DNA of 34,890 bases from Teichococcus deserti (lineage in GTDB: Bacteria; Pseudomonadota; Alphaproteobacteria; Acetobacterales; Acetobacteraceae). How positions within the stretch are numbered: position 1 is the first letter of the stretch; every line of letters begins with the position of its first letter. Made by a program: the position numbers and the translations under genes. Below are positions 1-8,508 of the stretch, one piece after another. The notes below the pieces were generated by a model, which was not told where the DNA came from, did not search any database, and was given only the letters and a program-made list of their open reading frames with translations. The stretch covers positions 1 through 34,890 of the forward strand of contig NZ_MLCO01000200.1 in assembly GCF_001982615.1 (NCBI RefSeq), in the 5' to 3' direction.

Positions 1-399
1 GTGGTCATGGCGGTCGGTCCCATCCTTGGAAGTGGGGGCGGTGGCCCCCTGGATCGATGGGAAGACTGCGACGGCGGCGGTGGAGGGGGTTCGACGGGAG
101 TGTGAAAGAGTTTTCAGAGAAAGGGGAAGGCCGGCTTCCCGTTTCCCGGAGCGGCAAGGCGTCGCTGTCAGGGGCGGCATGGGCTGAAACAAGGCAAGAA
201 TTTGCTGCGGTTACCTCGAGATTTCTGTGAAAAATAAAAATGAAATTTTAATTGTAAGAGCGTATAACGTAGTAATCGCCATTCTACAATGGATACACTT
301 ATTTCTTCGGTATTCGTTATCAAGAATTATCAATCAAGAAGGCGCCGTTTGATGTCGCCTTGAAAGGGGAGATGACTTCAGGATCCAGCATCAGGACTC
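1..399. other. Gene-free left edge with AT-rich island
   Basis: No convincing coding frame is visible. Positions about 205-340 are strikingly AT-rich against an otherwise very GC-rich window. A short hairpin, GGGAAG (124-129) with CTTCCC (135-140), precedes the island. An imperfect dyad, AAGGCG (339-344) with CGCCTT (356-361), closes it. This could be a promoter region, a recombination scar or the edge of a lost mobile element. Nothing in the sequence decides between these. Confidence 0.4.
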
Positions 400-860
400 C
401 CGTACGCCGCCAGCAGAAGCGTCCTGGGGTGCTCGATCAACGCCGATTGCTGAGTTGCGAGGGCGTGCCGCAGGCTTGGAAATGGCCGTCCTGGCGCAGC
501 AGCAGCGAGCACCAGTCCGTCAGCCCGAACAACGTCCCGACGGTGGAACCGCGCCGCGCCACCCCTCGGCGGCCAGCTCGCGCAGCGAATGCCAGAATCC
601 TATCAGCCAGCGCAGCTGCTCGTCGCGGCTGGCGCCGTGATGCACCTCGGTCACCGCGACGGGGATGCGGTAGCGCTGCCAGATCTCGCGCAGCCGGGTG
701 GCCGGGCCCAGCGCCCCGGGCGGCAGCGGCCTGCGCACCGCCTCGACATCGGCATAGCGGTGCCGGCCATTGCCGCCGTGATGCTCGGCCGGGTCGCGAT
801 CGAGATCCTCGGACCGCCGGTCATGCCCGGTCTCGTGCAGCTGGTCGCGCCAGCGCAGGT
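400..860 (-). pseudogene. Remnant of GH1-like glycosylhydrolase from a polysaccharide locus
   Basis: On the minus strand, reading down from about 830, one frame gives a block with HHGGNGRHRYADVEAVR, then LPPGALGPATRLREIW and VAVTEVHHGASRDEQLRWL. These resemble the C-terminal part of family-1-glycosylhydrolase-like proteins that accompany rhamnose/galactofuranose genes in alphaproteobacteria. At about 560 the similarity jumps to another frame (VGTLFGLTDWCSLLRQDGHF), so there is at least one frameshift. No start codon or N-terminal half is present. The fragment directly follows the galactopyranose mutase remnant on the same strand, so the two were probably neighbours in one operon. It is not expected to be functional. 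The family assignment is from memory of related proteins and is moderately sure; the frameshift is seen directly. Confidence 0.6.
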
Positions 861-889
861 ATCCTTGTCGACCCGGCTCGGCACCCGGG

Positions 890-1174
890 CGGTGACCGAC
901 GTGTCGAGCTCCGAGGGATCGAAGCCCATTGGCTTGCGGGTGTCGCCGCGGAAGAACCTCTCGTAGAACGCGCGGCCGGCGCGGCTGACCACCGCGTTTT
1001 CCGCGGTGCGGATCTCGGCCACCGCTCCGCCAGCGCCGCCGGGAAGGCCTCGGTCTCCTCGGCTGGGGCGGGCCGCAGCCCGTAGAGCCGGTTGATGGTG
1101 CGGCGTTCGATCGGGATCGGCAGGAACTGCGGATGCGGGATGCTGACCTGGTCCGCGGAATCGCCCGGGCCGGG
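890..1174 (-). pseudogene. glf: Remnant of UDP-galactopyranose mutase
   Basis: Minus-strand reading gives LPIPIERRTINRLYGL (about 1160-1105). After a frame change near 1020 it gives AENAVVSRAGRAFYERFFRG, then TRKPMGFDPSELDTSVTARVPSR (to about 890). These match two adjacent conserved blocks of UDP-galactopyranose mutase, the flavoenzyme that makes UDP-galactofuranose for surface polysaccharides. The intact family is about 370-400 residues; here only about 95 are left. The N-terminal FAD-binding GxGxxG region is missing, as is everything beyond the SVTAR block. A deletion joins its upstream edge directly to a glycosyltransferase fragment. This is clearly a dead gene. The family call is fairly secure because the motifs are continuous and in the right order. 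Confidence 0.72.
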
Positions 1175-1383
1175 CTCGCGGGCGCGGGCGAGATGCGGCT
1201 CGTCGATGCTGCCGGGGAAGGCATGCACCCACGGGTGGCGCGACCGCTTCGTCTCGAACAGGCTCTGCCCGCCGGTGAAGACCAGATCGGCCTGCGCGAA
1301 GAGCGGCGCCTCCAGCGCCGTCATCTCGGGCGCTGCGGTTGCTGGTGCATGACGTCCCAGCGCAGATGCGGGAAGCAGAGAAG
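1175..1383 (-). pseudogene. Remnant of group 1-type glycosyltransferase
   Basis: Minus-strand reading from about 1383 gives LLCFPHLRWDVMHQQPQ, the usual N-terminal motif of a glycosyltransferase family (HLRWDF..QRPQ). At about 1330 it continues in another frame with APEMTALEAPLFAQADLVFTGG, then QSLFETKRSRHPWVHAFPGSID. In intact relatives these blocks are separated by roughly a hundred residues and followed by some 200 more. The gene has therefore lost an internal segment and its whole C-terminal half. The sequence then runs straight into the Glf remnant. It was probably part of an exopolysaccharide or LPS locus together with that mutase. It cannot be functional as it stands. Confidence 0.62.
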
Positions 1384-1654
1384 CCGCCGGCGCGGCCATG
1401 ATGGCAGATCCCGGTCGTACGGCACAGCGATCCTCCTTGAACAACGATGTCGCCGGGCCTGCCGGCCGCCTCTCCGATCACGCGCAATCCTTGTTGATGT
1501 CGGCGATCTTTCCGATGCGGCCTCGACGCTGTCGGCAGGGAATCGATATCGGGGCACGCCGGCGGCCGTGCCGGCCGCCGGCAAGGCAGCGGCGGGCGCC
1601 TGCGCGATCGGTCCGACGCGGCACGCCGCCTCGACTGTCAGACTGCAGACCGTC

Positions 1655-1924
1655 TCATCCGGCGCAGTGCCGCGGCGCCCCATGGGCGACGCCCATGACC
1701 AAGGCGCGCAGCGCGACGACCAGCGCCTTTGCCGAGCTCGGCCAGCGCATCTGCAGGCGGGGCCAGGCGCCGTCGGCCCAGGCCTGATCCCAGTGCCAGT
1801 CGCATTGCAGCAGCGGCACCTGCAGGGCGGCGAGCTGCTCTTCCAGCCGCGCGGCCTCGGGCTGCAGGCGCCAGCGGCTGCTGCAGAACACCAGGCCGAT
1901 GCGCTGCCGCTCGAGAACCGTCAT
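1655..1924 (-). CDS. Hypothetical protein fragment, function unknown
   Basis: An 89-residue open frame starts at an internal Met (MTVLERQRIGLVF) and contains a Trp-rich stretch (LLQCDWHWDQAWADGAWPRLQMRW). I do not recognise a family. It lies upstream of, and on the same strand as, the decayed polysaccharide genes. It may be another broken member of that locus rather than an intact gene. No good ribosome-binding site is apparent. The call is weak: it rests only on an amino-acid composition that looks more protein-like than the competing frames. Confidence 0.25.
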   Translation of the reverse strand: MTVLERQRIGLVFCSSRWRLQPEAARLEEQLAALQVPLLQCDWHWDQAWADGAWPRLQMRWPSSAKALVVALRALVMGVAHGAPRHCAG

Positions 1925-2243
1925 GGCTCCGATGTCAGTATCGACGGGGCCATGAACCTCTGCGCCCGCGCCACTCGGGCAACTGGTGGTGAAGTTCGCA
2001 ACAAGGGGATCTGGTTCCACGAGACGAGCCTTCTCGCAGACAGCAATCCAGGAATCATGTGTCCCGCTTCCACTTCGTGACTGCGTGGGAGGAGAAGAAT
2101 GTTCCGTGAAACGGTCTGCAATGACATGAGATAAACTCACGGCAACGTGCGGGGCCAGCCGTAACACGCGCAATGCGCTGCCGGCGCGCGGAACCTGGCA
2201 GGCAGGATGGCGTTCTATCCCGCATCCTACAGGCGACCCCTTG
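1925..2243. other. Non-coding stretch upstream of the permease
   Basis: No supported gene is seen. The stretch must contain the promoter of the permease that follows, but no clear -35/-10 pair, operator or riboswitch-like fold could be picked out by eye. Confidence 0.3.
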
Positions 2244-4139
2244 ATGAGAAGTCTCGCCAAAGCGCTGCTCGGCCGCCGGCTCGCCAACCGCGAAGGCGAG
2301 GAGCGCCGGATCGGTGCCTTCGAGGGCGTGCCCGCGATGGGGCTCGACGGGCTCGGCTCATCCTCCTACGGGCCGGAGGCGGCGCTGACGATCCTCGCCG
2401 CGGCCGGCACGGCGGGGCTCGCGGCGCTCGGCCCGATCATCGCCGCCATCGTCGCGCTGCTGGCGATCCTCTATTTCTCCTATCGCCAGACCATCGCGGC
2501 CTATCCGACCAACGGCGGCGCCTTCACCGTGGCGCGCGAGACTTTCGGCGCCGGGGCCAGCCTGCTGGCCGCGGCGGCGCTGATGATCGACTACGTGCTG
2601 AACGTCGCCGTCGGCATCTCGGCCGGCGTCGGCGCGCTGACCTCGGCGGTGCCGTCGCTGCAGCCGCAGACCCTGCCGCTCTGCCTCGGCATCCTCGCTT
2701 TGCTGACCCTGATCAACCTGCGCGGCACGCTGGATGCGGGGCGCGCCTTCGCGCTGCCCACCTACCTTTTCCTCGCCAGCTTCGCGCTGCTGCTCGGCCT
2801 CGGCCTGTACCGCCTGCTGGCCACCGGCGAGGTTGCCCCGGTGGTCGCGCCGCCGCCGCCCCGCCCGGCCAGCGAGCCGCTGGGCTGGTGGCTGGTGCTG
2901 CATGCCTTCGCCAGCGGCTGCACCGCCATGACGGGGGTGGAGGCGGTTAGCAACGGCATGGGCGCCTTCCGCGACCCGGCGGTGAGGCACGGGCGGCGCA
3001 CCCTGCTGGCGATCTGCGGCGCGCTCGGCCTGCTGCTGATCGGCATCGCGACGCTGGCGACGGCCTATGGCATCGGCGCCATGGACCAGACGCAGCCCGG
3101 CTACCGGAGCGTGCTGTCGCAGCTCGCCGCCGCCGTCCTGGGCCATGGCTGGCTCTACTACACGGCGATCGGCAGCCTGCTGTGCGTGCTGGCGCTGTCC
3201 GCCGACACCAGCTTCACCGCCTTCCCGCGGCTGTGCCGCAGCGTGGCGCAGGATGGCTACCTGCCGCGCGCCTTCGCGGTCGCCGGGCGGCGCCTGGTCT
3301 TCTCGGCCGGCATCCTCTACCTGGCGGCCACCGCGGCGCTGCTGCTGATCCTGTTCGGCGGCATCACCGAGCATCTGATCCCGCTTTTCGCCATCGGCGC
3401 CTTCCTGACCTTCACCATCAGCCAGGCCGGCATGGTGGTGCATTGGCGGCGGCTGGATGCGACGGCCGCGACGCGCCGGCACCGGCTGCCGCTGCTGGTC
3501 AATGCCGCGGGCGCGCTGGCCACCGGCATCGCCTTCTGCGTCATCCTGGTCGCCAAGTTCAGCGAGGGCGCCTGGATCACCCTGCTGGCGGTGCCGGCGA
3601 CCATCGCCGGGCTGCTGCTGGTGCGCCGCTACTACGACCGGGTGGCGGCGCAGGAACGCGCCGCGGGGCCGCTGCGCCTGGCGCAGCGCAGCCCGCCGGT
3701 GGTGATCATCGCCATGGCCGGGCGCAGCCGCATGGCCGACGAGGCGCTGCGCTTCGCGCTGGACCTGTCGCCCGACGTGGTGGCGGTGCATCTCACCGCG
3801 CTGGAAGGCGGCGAAGACCCGGACAGGGCCGCGGCGCTGCGCGAGAGCTGGCGCCACGACGTCGAGGACCCTGCCGCCCGGGCGGGCCTGACCCCGCCGC
3901 GGCTGGTGGTGCTGCCGGCCACCTATCGCCGGGCGGAGGAGCCGCTGCTGAAGCTGATCGGCGAGCTGCGGCCGAAGATGCCGGGCCGGCGCGTCGCCAT
4001 CCTGATCCCGGAGCTGGTCAAGCGGCGCTGGTACCAGCATCTGCTGCACACCCATCGCGCGCGGCGGCTGCGCCGCCGGCTGCTGGCCCATGCCGACCCG
4101 GAGATCGTGATCATCATCATTCCCTGGGCCGGGGACTGA
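2244..4139 (+). CDS. KimA-like APC-superfamily permease
   Basis: An integral inner-membrane transporter of 631 residues. The N-terminal region carries the APC-type motif GLDGLGSSSYGPEAAL (about residues 33-48), which resembles the GLDALSS.AYGPEA motif of KimA/YdaO potassium-proton symporters and related amino-acid permeases. About 12 hydrophobic segments fill residues 40-450. The NGGAF and FASGCTAMTGVEAVSNG segments fit the unwound helices 3 and 6 of this fold. Residues 455-631 form a soluble cytoplasmic tail rich in V/I/A strands (VVIIAMAGRS..., VAILIPELV...IVIIIIPW). This is like the dimerising C-terminal domain of KimA. Translation could start at TTG 2241 or ATG 2244; ATG is preferred. The gene stands alone, with a decayed region upstream and about 380 bp of non-coding DNA downstream. 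Substrate (K+ or amino acid) is not proven. Confidence 0.8.
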   Translation: MRSLAKALLGRRLANREGEERRIGAFEGVPAMGLDGLGSSSYGPEAALTILAAAGTAGLAALGPIIAAIVALLAILYFSYRQTIAAYPTNGGAFTVARETFGAGASLLAAAALMIDYVLNVAVGISAGVGALTSAVPSLQPQTLPLCLGILALLTLINLRGTLDAGRAFALPTYLFLASFALLLGLGLYRLLATGEVAPVVAPPPPRPASEPLGWWLVLHAFASGCTAMTGVEAVSNGMGAFRDPAVRHGRRTLLAICGALGLLLIGIATLATAYGIGAMDQTQPGYRSVLSQLAAAVLGHGWLYYTAIGSLLCVLALSADTSFTAFPRLCRSVAQDGYLPRAFAVAGRRLVFSAGILYLAATAALLLILFGGITEHLIPLFAIGAFLTFTISQAGMVVHWRRLDATAATRRHRLPLLVNAAGALATGIAFCVILVAKFSEGAWITLLAVPATIAGLLLVRRYYDRVAAQERAAGPLRLAQRSPPVVIIAMAGRSRMADEALRFALDLSPDVVAVHLTALEGGEDPDRAAALRESWRHDVEDPAARAGLTPPRLVVLPATYRRAEEPLLKLIGELRPKMPGRRVAILIPELVKRRWYQHLLHTHRARRLRRRLLAHADPEIVIIIIPWAGD

Positions 4140-4516
4140 GGCGCGCCGCGGCGCCGGGGCAAGGAGCCGCGCCGCTGGATTCCACGCTGGGCCTGCGGGC
4201 CGGGCGCCGCGCCATCCTCTCCGGCGCGCCGGCCTGTCGATGAGCCTCGGCCTGCCCTCCTGGCGGACGCTGATCGAGCAGACGGCGGAGGATCTGGGCC
4301 TGGAGGCTGGGCTGCAGCCGCCCAGGAAGGCAGCCGGGACTGCGGCCGCAGCGGAGAACGGTCTGCCCGCCGGCTCAATCGCCTGGTCCCGATGCGGCAC
4401 CGGTGGCCTTGGGGGGACTGGCTCATGTCCCGTGATGCATCCTTGTCGTGCCGCCTGATTGTGCTGATAGATCTTCGCTCTTGGGCCGCACGGCCCTCAG
4501 GCTGTAGGCTGCTCAC
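4140..4516. other. Intergenic region with possible promoter for the small peptide gene
   Basis: No convincing gene; short open frames here lack recognisable content. Directly after the permease stop there are GC-rich dyads that might terminate transcription. TTGTCG (4443-4448) and GATAGA (4466-4471), spaced by 17 bp, form a weak sigma70-like promoter candidate. A small dyad, GGGCC (4483-4487) with GGCCC (4492-4496), sits in the would-be leader of the downstream peptide gene. Confidence 0.25.
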
Positions 4517-4741
4517 ATGACCCAGGATCACCCCAAGGCCGAAAAGGCCGAGATGCCCCAGCCGGAAGTCACGTCCGAGCTCAGCGATTCCGAGATGGAT
4601 GACGTCACCGCTGGCGTGGTCACGTTCCAGGTCAACCTGGATGCCTTCCGGAACTACGGGGCCATGGGCCAGTCCGCAACGCAGCACGCCGCCCAGCTCG
4701 CGAATCTTCTCAGCTCTGGCTTGAAGCCTTATGGCGGCTGA
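4517..4741 (+). CDS. Small peptide with double-glycine-type leader (RiPP/bacteriocin-like)
   Basis: A 74-residue peptide in two parts. Residues 1-33 are acidic and hydrophilic and end in ELSDSEMDDVTAG. This matches the LSD.EL..V.GG/AG leader pattern recognised by C39-peptidase ABC exporters and found in many bacteriocin and RiPP precursors. Residues 34-74 (VVTFQVN...GLKPYGG) are a 41-residue neutral core with few charges and no cysteine, so lanthionine or disulfide chemistry is excluded. The core contains Asn, Gln, Ser, Thr and Tyr and ends in PYGG. No modifying enzyme or exporter lies in this window, so the gene is an orphan. Cleavage would be predicted after Ala32-Gly33. It could instead be a small secreted or regulatory protein that only resembles a leader. 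The ATG is the only in-frame start that gives the leader. Confidence 0.6.
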   Translation: MTQDHPKAEKAEMPQPEVTSELSDSEMDDVTAGVVTFQVNLDAFRNYGAMGQSATQHAAQLANLLSSGLKPYGG

Positions 4742-5000
4742 GCTGGGTCAGCTTTGACCAGCGGCGGGCGCTGGTTCTTGCCTGATCGGCCAAGGGTGGC
4801 CTCGGGCTTGATGCAGCGGACCACGCGCAGCACTTTGCCGGACCCGCAGGACGTCATCGGCCGAGCCGCTGCGGCGGAGATCTTGCCGGCGGTCTCTGCA
4901 CGATGACGTCCCAATGATGCGTCGCCGGGGGCCGCCGCGCCCGCCATATGGCCCCTTGTGCGACTTCGGCACCGCCGCGCCGGCGGCGCCTTGCTAGGGC

Positions 5001-5425
5001 GGAGGCATGCTGCTCCGCCGCGCCCTCCCGCTGCGCTGCTGCTGATCCTCGCCGGGCCGCAGGCCGCGTCGTCGCCATCGCGGATGGCGACAGGCTGACG
5101 CGGCGGACCGCCGAGTGGCGCCCGGTGAGGATCCCCCTCGCCGGGATCGACGCGCCGGAGAGCCGGCAGCCCTCTGGCACCCGGGCCCGGCAGGAGCTCG
5201 CATCCCCGGCCTTCCGGCGGGATGCGCGGATCGGGATCCAGGATGTCGAGCGCTCCGGGCGAACGGTTGGCACGGTCTTCGAAGGGCGCAGCACCATCGA
5301 CGCAGACATGGCCCGCCGTGGCGCGGCTGGAGGCGGCCGCGCGCCAGACCGGTGCCGGGCTCCGGGGGCTGACGGCCGCCGGGCGCGTGCCGCCCTGGGA
5401 ATGGCGCCGGGCACGGCGCCGGGCG
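5001..5425 (+). pseudogene. Frameshifted secreted thermonuclease-like (SNase) gene
   Basis: A GGAGG at 5001-5005 precedes ATG 5007, which opens a signal peptide (MLLRRALPLRC) that hits a stop within 12 codons. The expected hydrophobic core, LLLILAGPQAAS, continues in a second frame. The nuclease domain is in a third frame: GRVVAIADGDRLT, then VRIPLAGIDAPESRQPSG and VGTVFEG (about 5060-5290). These are staphylococcal-nuclease motifs with the catalytic Asp/Arg neighbourhood IDAPE recognisable. The C-terminal block ARLEAAARQTGAGLRGL...VPPWEWRRARR (about 5320-5420) lies in yet another frame. At least three frame changes are needed to rebuild one protein, so the gene is dead. Intact relatives are small exported DNA/RNA nucleases. 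Family identity is fairly sure. Confidence 0.7.
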
Positions 5426-5532
5426 CCGCCACCATGCGGCTGCTGTGCATCGATCCCGACGATGGGGCAATTTTCGTTTCGTTTCCAGTCGCAGAGGCTG
5501 GCTGCAAGGCTCTGTCCATGCGTTGATGAGCC

Positions 5533-8508
5533 ATGGCCGAAGTGAACGACATTGACGATCTGAAGCGTCGCCTTGAGCGGGCGGAAGCCATGGCGCTGGC
5601 CGCTGAGGAGCGCCTGCGCCGTGCGCTGGAAGCCGGTCGCATGGAGCACTGGGAATGGGATCCCATCACGGATCGGATCCGGCGCGCTGGATCTCTTCCC
5701 GAGCTTGCGGTCCTCACGGACGAGAGCGGCTGGCACCTGGCGCGGGATGGCTACCCTCTGTTGCATCCGGACGACCGCGAGCGACACGTGGCGATGGTGG
5801 AAGCGGCACGGCGGGATCGGACCGGCTGGCATACCGAAGTCCGCTTCATCAGCCCCGAAACCGGTGAGACCCGCTGGGTGGAGGAGCGGGCCTCTCCGGC
5901 CTCCGATCCGATCAGCGGGGAGTTCCGGGTCATCGGCTTCACCTGGGATATCACCGGGCGAAAGCAGGCCGAGGCAGATCGAGACTCCGCCTTGCGTGAA
6001 AGCGAGGCGCGGCATCGGCTGCTGATAGAGAGCTGGGCGCAGGCGGTTTGGGAGAGCGATGCCGATGGCGTGGTTGTCGCCGACAGCCCCAGTTGGCGCG
6101 CCTATACCGGCCAGACGCTGGAGGAGTGGCTCGGCGATGGCTGGCTCAACGCCATCCATCCCGACGATCGCCCCTATGCTGAGCGACAATGGCGAGAGGC
6201 GATCGATGCCCGCGCCCTGGTCAATGCGGAGTTCCGTCTCCGTGCCCCTGATGGCAGCTGGCGCTGGACCAATGTCCGTGCCGCACCCGTGCTCGACAGG
6301 ATGGGGAATATCGAGAAATGGGCGGGGATCAATATCGATATCGATGCGCAGAAAACTGCCGAGGCGGCACTGCGCGAGAACGAGCAACGGCTGCGCGGCG
6401 TGCTTGACGCGATGGCCGAAGGCTTCGCCAGCTTCGATGCCGAGTTCACGATCCGGGATGTCAACAAGGAGACGCTTCGGCTCGATGGCCGCACGCGCGC
6501 GGAGCTGGTCGGCCGGTCGCATTGGGATGCCTTCCCGCAGACGGAGCACTCCCCGCTAGGCGCCCTCTACCGGCGAGTGGCGCGCGAACGCGTGCCGGGA
6601 ACGGCCGAGCATCTCTACGCCTGGCCGGATGGGCGACACATGTGGGTCGACGTGCGCGCCTATCCGACGCCGGACGGAGGCATGGCTGTGTTCTGGCGCG
6701 ACGTCACCGATCGCAAGGCCGCTGACGACGCGCTGCGCGAGAGCGAGGGACGCTACCGTGCCCTGTTTGAGTCGATGGACGAAGCCTATGCAGTCGTTGA
6801 CGTCCTGCAGAACGAGGCTGGCGCCTGGATCGATTTCCGCTTCGTCGAGGTCAATCCGGCATTCATGGCCCATACCAGCATGCCCTGGCCGGTCGGCAAG
6901 ACCGCGACAGAATTGCTGGGCGCCCCCAATCCACGCTGGACGCAGCTCTACGGGCAGGCTCTGGACACGGGTGAGGCAATCCGCATCGAGGAGATCGAGC
7001 CGACGCTGGACCGCGTGTTCGACCTCAATATCTTCACGCTCGATCGCGATCGACATCGGGTCGCAGTGCTCTTCACGAACATCACGGAGCGCAAGCGCGC
7101 CGAGGCGGCCCTCCGCGGGAGCGAGGAGCGGTTCCGCCAGTTTGCGAAGGCGTCTGCAGCAGGCATCTGGATCCGGAATGCTGCCACGCTGACGATGGAG
7201 TTCGTCAGCCCGGCGACGGCCACGATCTACGGCATCGACCTGGATGCAATCCGTGGAGATGTAGGACCTTGGGCAGCGATGATCGTGCCCGAGGATCGCG
7301 ATGCGGCGCTGAGGCACCTGGAAGAGGCGCGGCAGGGCCAGTCTGCGGCGCAGGAATTCCGGATCCGGCGCCCCTCGGACAGCGCTTTCCGCTGGATCAG
7401 GGACACCACTTTCCCTCTGAAAGGCGCCGACGGACAAGTGGAGCGGGTCGGCGGCATTGCCGAGGACGTGACGGAGGCCAAGCTGGCCGTGGAGCATCAG
7501 GCGGTGCTGCTGGCAGAATTGCAGCACCGGGTGCGGAACATCATGGCACTGATCCGCACGATTGCGCGCAGGTCGGCCGACGGGGCGAGGGACATCGACG
7601 ACTATCGGTCATCGTTGCAGGGCCGCCTGCTGGCGCTCGCACGCGTGCAGGCTTTGCTGACCCGGGAGGCCAATGCCGGCGGCCTGCTGCGCGAAATCAT
7701 CGAGCGTGAGGTCAGCGCCCAGGCGCAGCATGGGGGACAGTTCGAGCTGGTCGGGCCAGATATCAGGCTCTCGCCAAAAGCGGTGGAAGTGCTGGCCTTG
7801 GCGCTCCATGAGCTGGCGACCAATGCCCTCAAATACGGCGCGTTGTCGGTTCCGGAGGGGCGTCTGCGCGTGGCGTGGGCGCCGATCGAGAGATGCGGAC
7901 ACACCTGGCTGACAATCGACTGGACGGAGGAGGGGGCACCGCCGCGCGCTCCCGTGGAACGGCGCGGGTTCGGCAGCCATCTGATCGAGGGCAAGATCCC
8001 TTACGAGCTTGGCGGGATCGGTCAGATCACCATCGGGCCCGGCGGCGCCCGATGTCACCTGGAATTCCCGTTGAAAGACGGCGAAAGCATTCTGGAGACG
8101 GATGCGCCCATGCCAACGACCGTGTTTGGAGGAACGCTGGACATGTCGGCAGCGTCCGATCTCACCGGCCGAACCGTCCTCGTCGTCGAGGACGACTACT
8201 ACCTTGCCAGCGACACGGCCGCAGCCCTGCGGGCGGCTGGTGCTGCTGTGCTGGGACCCTGCCCGAGCCAGGACGCGGCCCTCGGTTTGCTGGCGTCCAA
8301 CACACCAACACATGCCGTTCTCGATCTGAATCTGGGTGGCGGAGGGCCGCGGTTCGAGATCGCTCATGCGCTGCAGGACCGCGGCGTGCCATTCATCTTC
8401 CTGACCGGGTACGACCAGGCTGTCGTTCCGGCGGACTTCTCCGAGGTTGCCCGGCTGCAGAAGCCGCTCCCTTTCCGAGACATCGTGGACGCGGTCGGGA
8501 AGTTGTAG
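5533..8508 (+). CDS. Hybrid HWE-family sensor histidine kinase with five PAS domains and C-terminal receiver
   Basis: A 991-residue soluble sensor with no membrane segment, so it senses in the cytoplasm. Five PAS modules follow one another at roughly 30-145, 155-275, 283-397, 405-522 and 530-648. Most end in the PAC signature (e.g. DITGRK, DVTDRK, NITERK, DVTEAK). The dimerisation/phosphoacceptor region is of HWE type: LLAELQHRVRNIMALIRTIARR, with His665. It is followed by the ATPase part, ALHELATNALKYGAL (N-box, about 757-771). A receiver domain occupies about 880-990, with the acidic pair VVEDD, phosphoacceptor Asp931 (VLDLNL) and Lys977 (LQKPLP) all present, so it is a complete REC. HWE kinases typically phosphorylate single-domain receivers or PhyR-type stress regulators. 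ATG 5533 is the first start compatible with the leading coiled-coil helix. Two receiver-like genes follow downstream. Confidence 0.92.
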   Translation: MAEVNDIDDLKRRLERAEAMALAAEERLRRALEAGRMEHWEWDPITDRIRRAGSLPELAVLTDESGWHLARDGYPLLHPDDRERHVAMVEAARRDRTGWHTEVRFISPETGETRWVEERASPASDPISGEFRVIGFTWDITGRKQAEADRDSALRESEARHRLLIESWAQAVWESDADGVVVADSPSWRAYTGQTLEEWLGDGWLNAIHPDDRPYAERQWREAIDARALVNAEFRLRAPDGSWRWTNVRAAPVLDRMGNIEKWAGINIDIDAQKTAEAALRENEQRLRGVLDAMAEGFASFDAEFTIRDVNKETLRLDGRTRAELVGRSHWDAFPQTEHSPLGALYRRVARERVPGTAEHLYAWPDGRHMWVDVRAYPTPDGGMAVFWRDVTDRKAADDALRESEGRYRALFESMDEAYAVVDVLQNEAGAWIDFRFVEVNPAFMAHTSMPWPVGKTATELLGAPNPRWTQLYGQALDTGEAIRIEEIEPTLDRVFDLNIFTLDRDRHRVAVLFTNITERKRAEAALRGSEERFRQFAKASAAGIWIRNAATLTMEFVSPATATIYGIDLDAIRGDVGPWAAMIVPEDRDAALRHLEEARQGQSAAQEFRIRRPSDSAFRWIRDTTFPLKGADGQVERVGGIAEDVTEAKLAVEHQAVLLAELQHRVRNIMALIRTIARRSADGARDIDDYRSSLQGRLLALARVQALLTREANAGGLLREIIEREVSAQAQHGGQFELVGPDIRLSPKAVEVLALALHELATNALKYGALSVPEGRLRVAWAPIERCGHTWLTIDWTEEGAPPRAPVERRGFGSHLIEGKIPYELGGIGQITIGPGGARCHLEFPLKDGESILETDAPMPTTVFGGTLDMSAASDLTGRTVLVVEDDYYLASDTAAALRAAGAAVLGPCPSQDAALGLLASNTPTHAVLDLNLGGGGPRFEIAHALQDRGVPFIFLTGYDQAVVPADFSEVARLQKPLPFRDIVDAVGKL

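Noticed and set aside
2358-4400. 680-residue open frame on the minus strand opposite the permease
   Set aside because: Its translation is low-complexity Arg/Gln/Gly/Ala, typical of an antisense frame in GC-rich DNA, while the plus strand encodes a clear transporter.
4729-6549. 606-residue minus-strand open frame
   Set aside because: Lies antisense to the PAS domains of the HWE kinase and to the SNase remnant; no family motif of its own.
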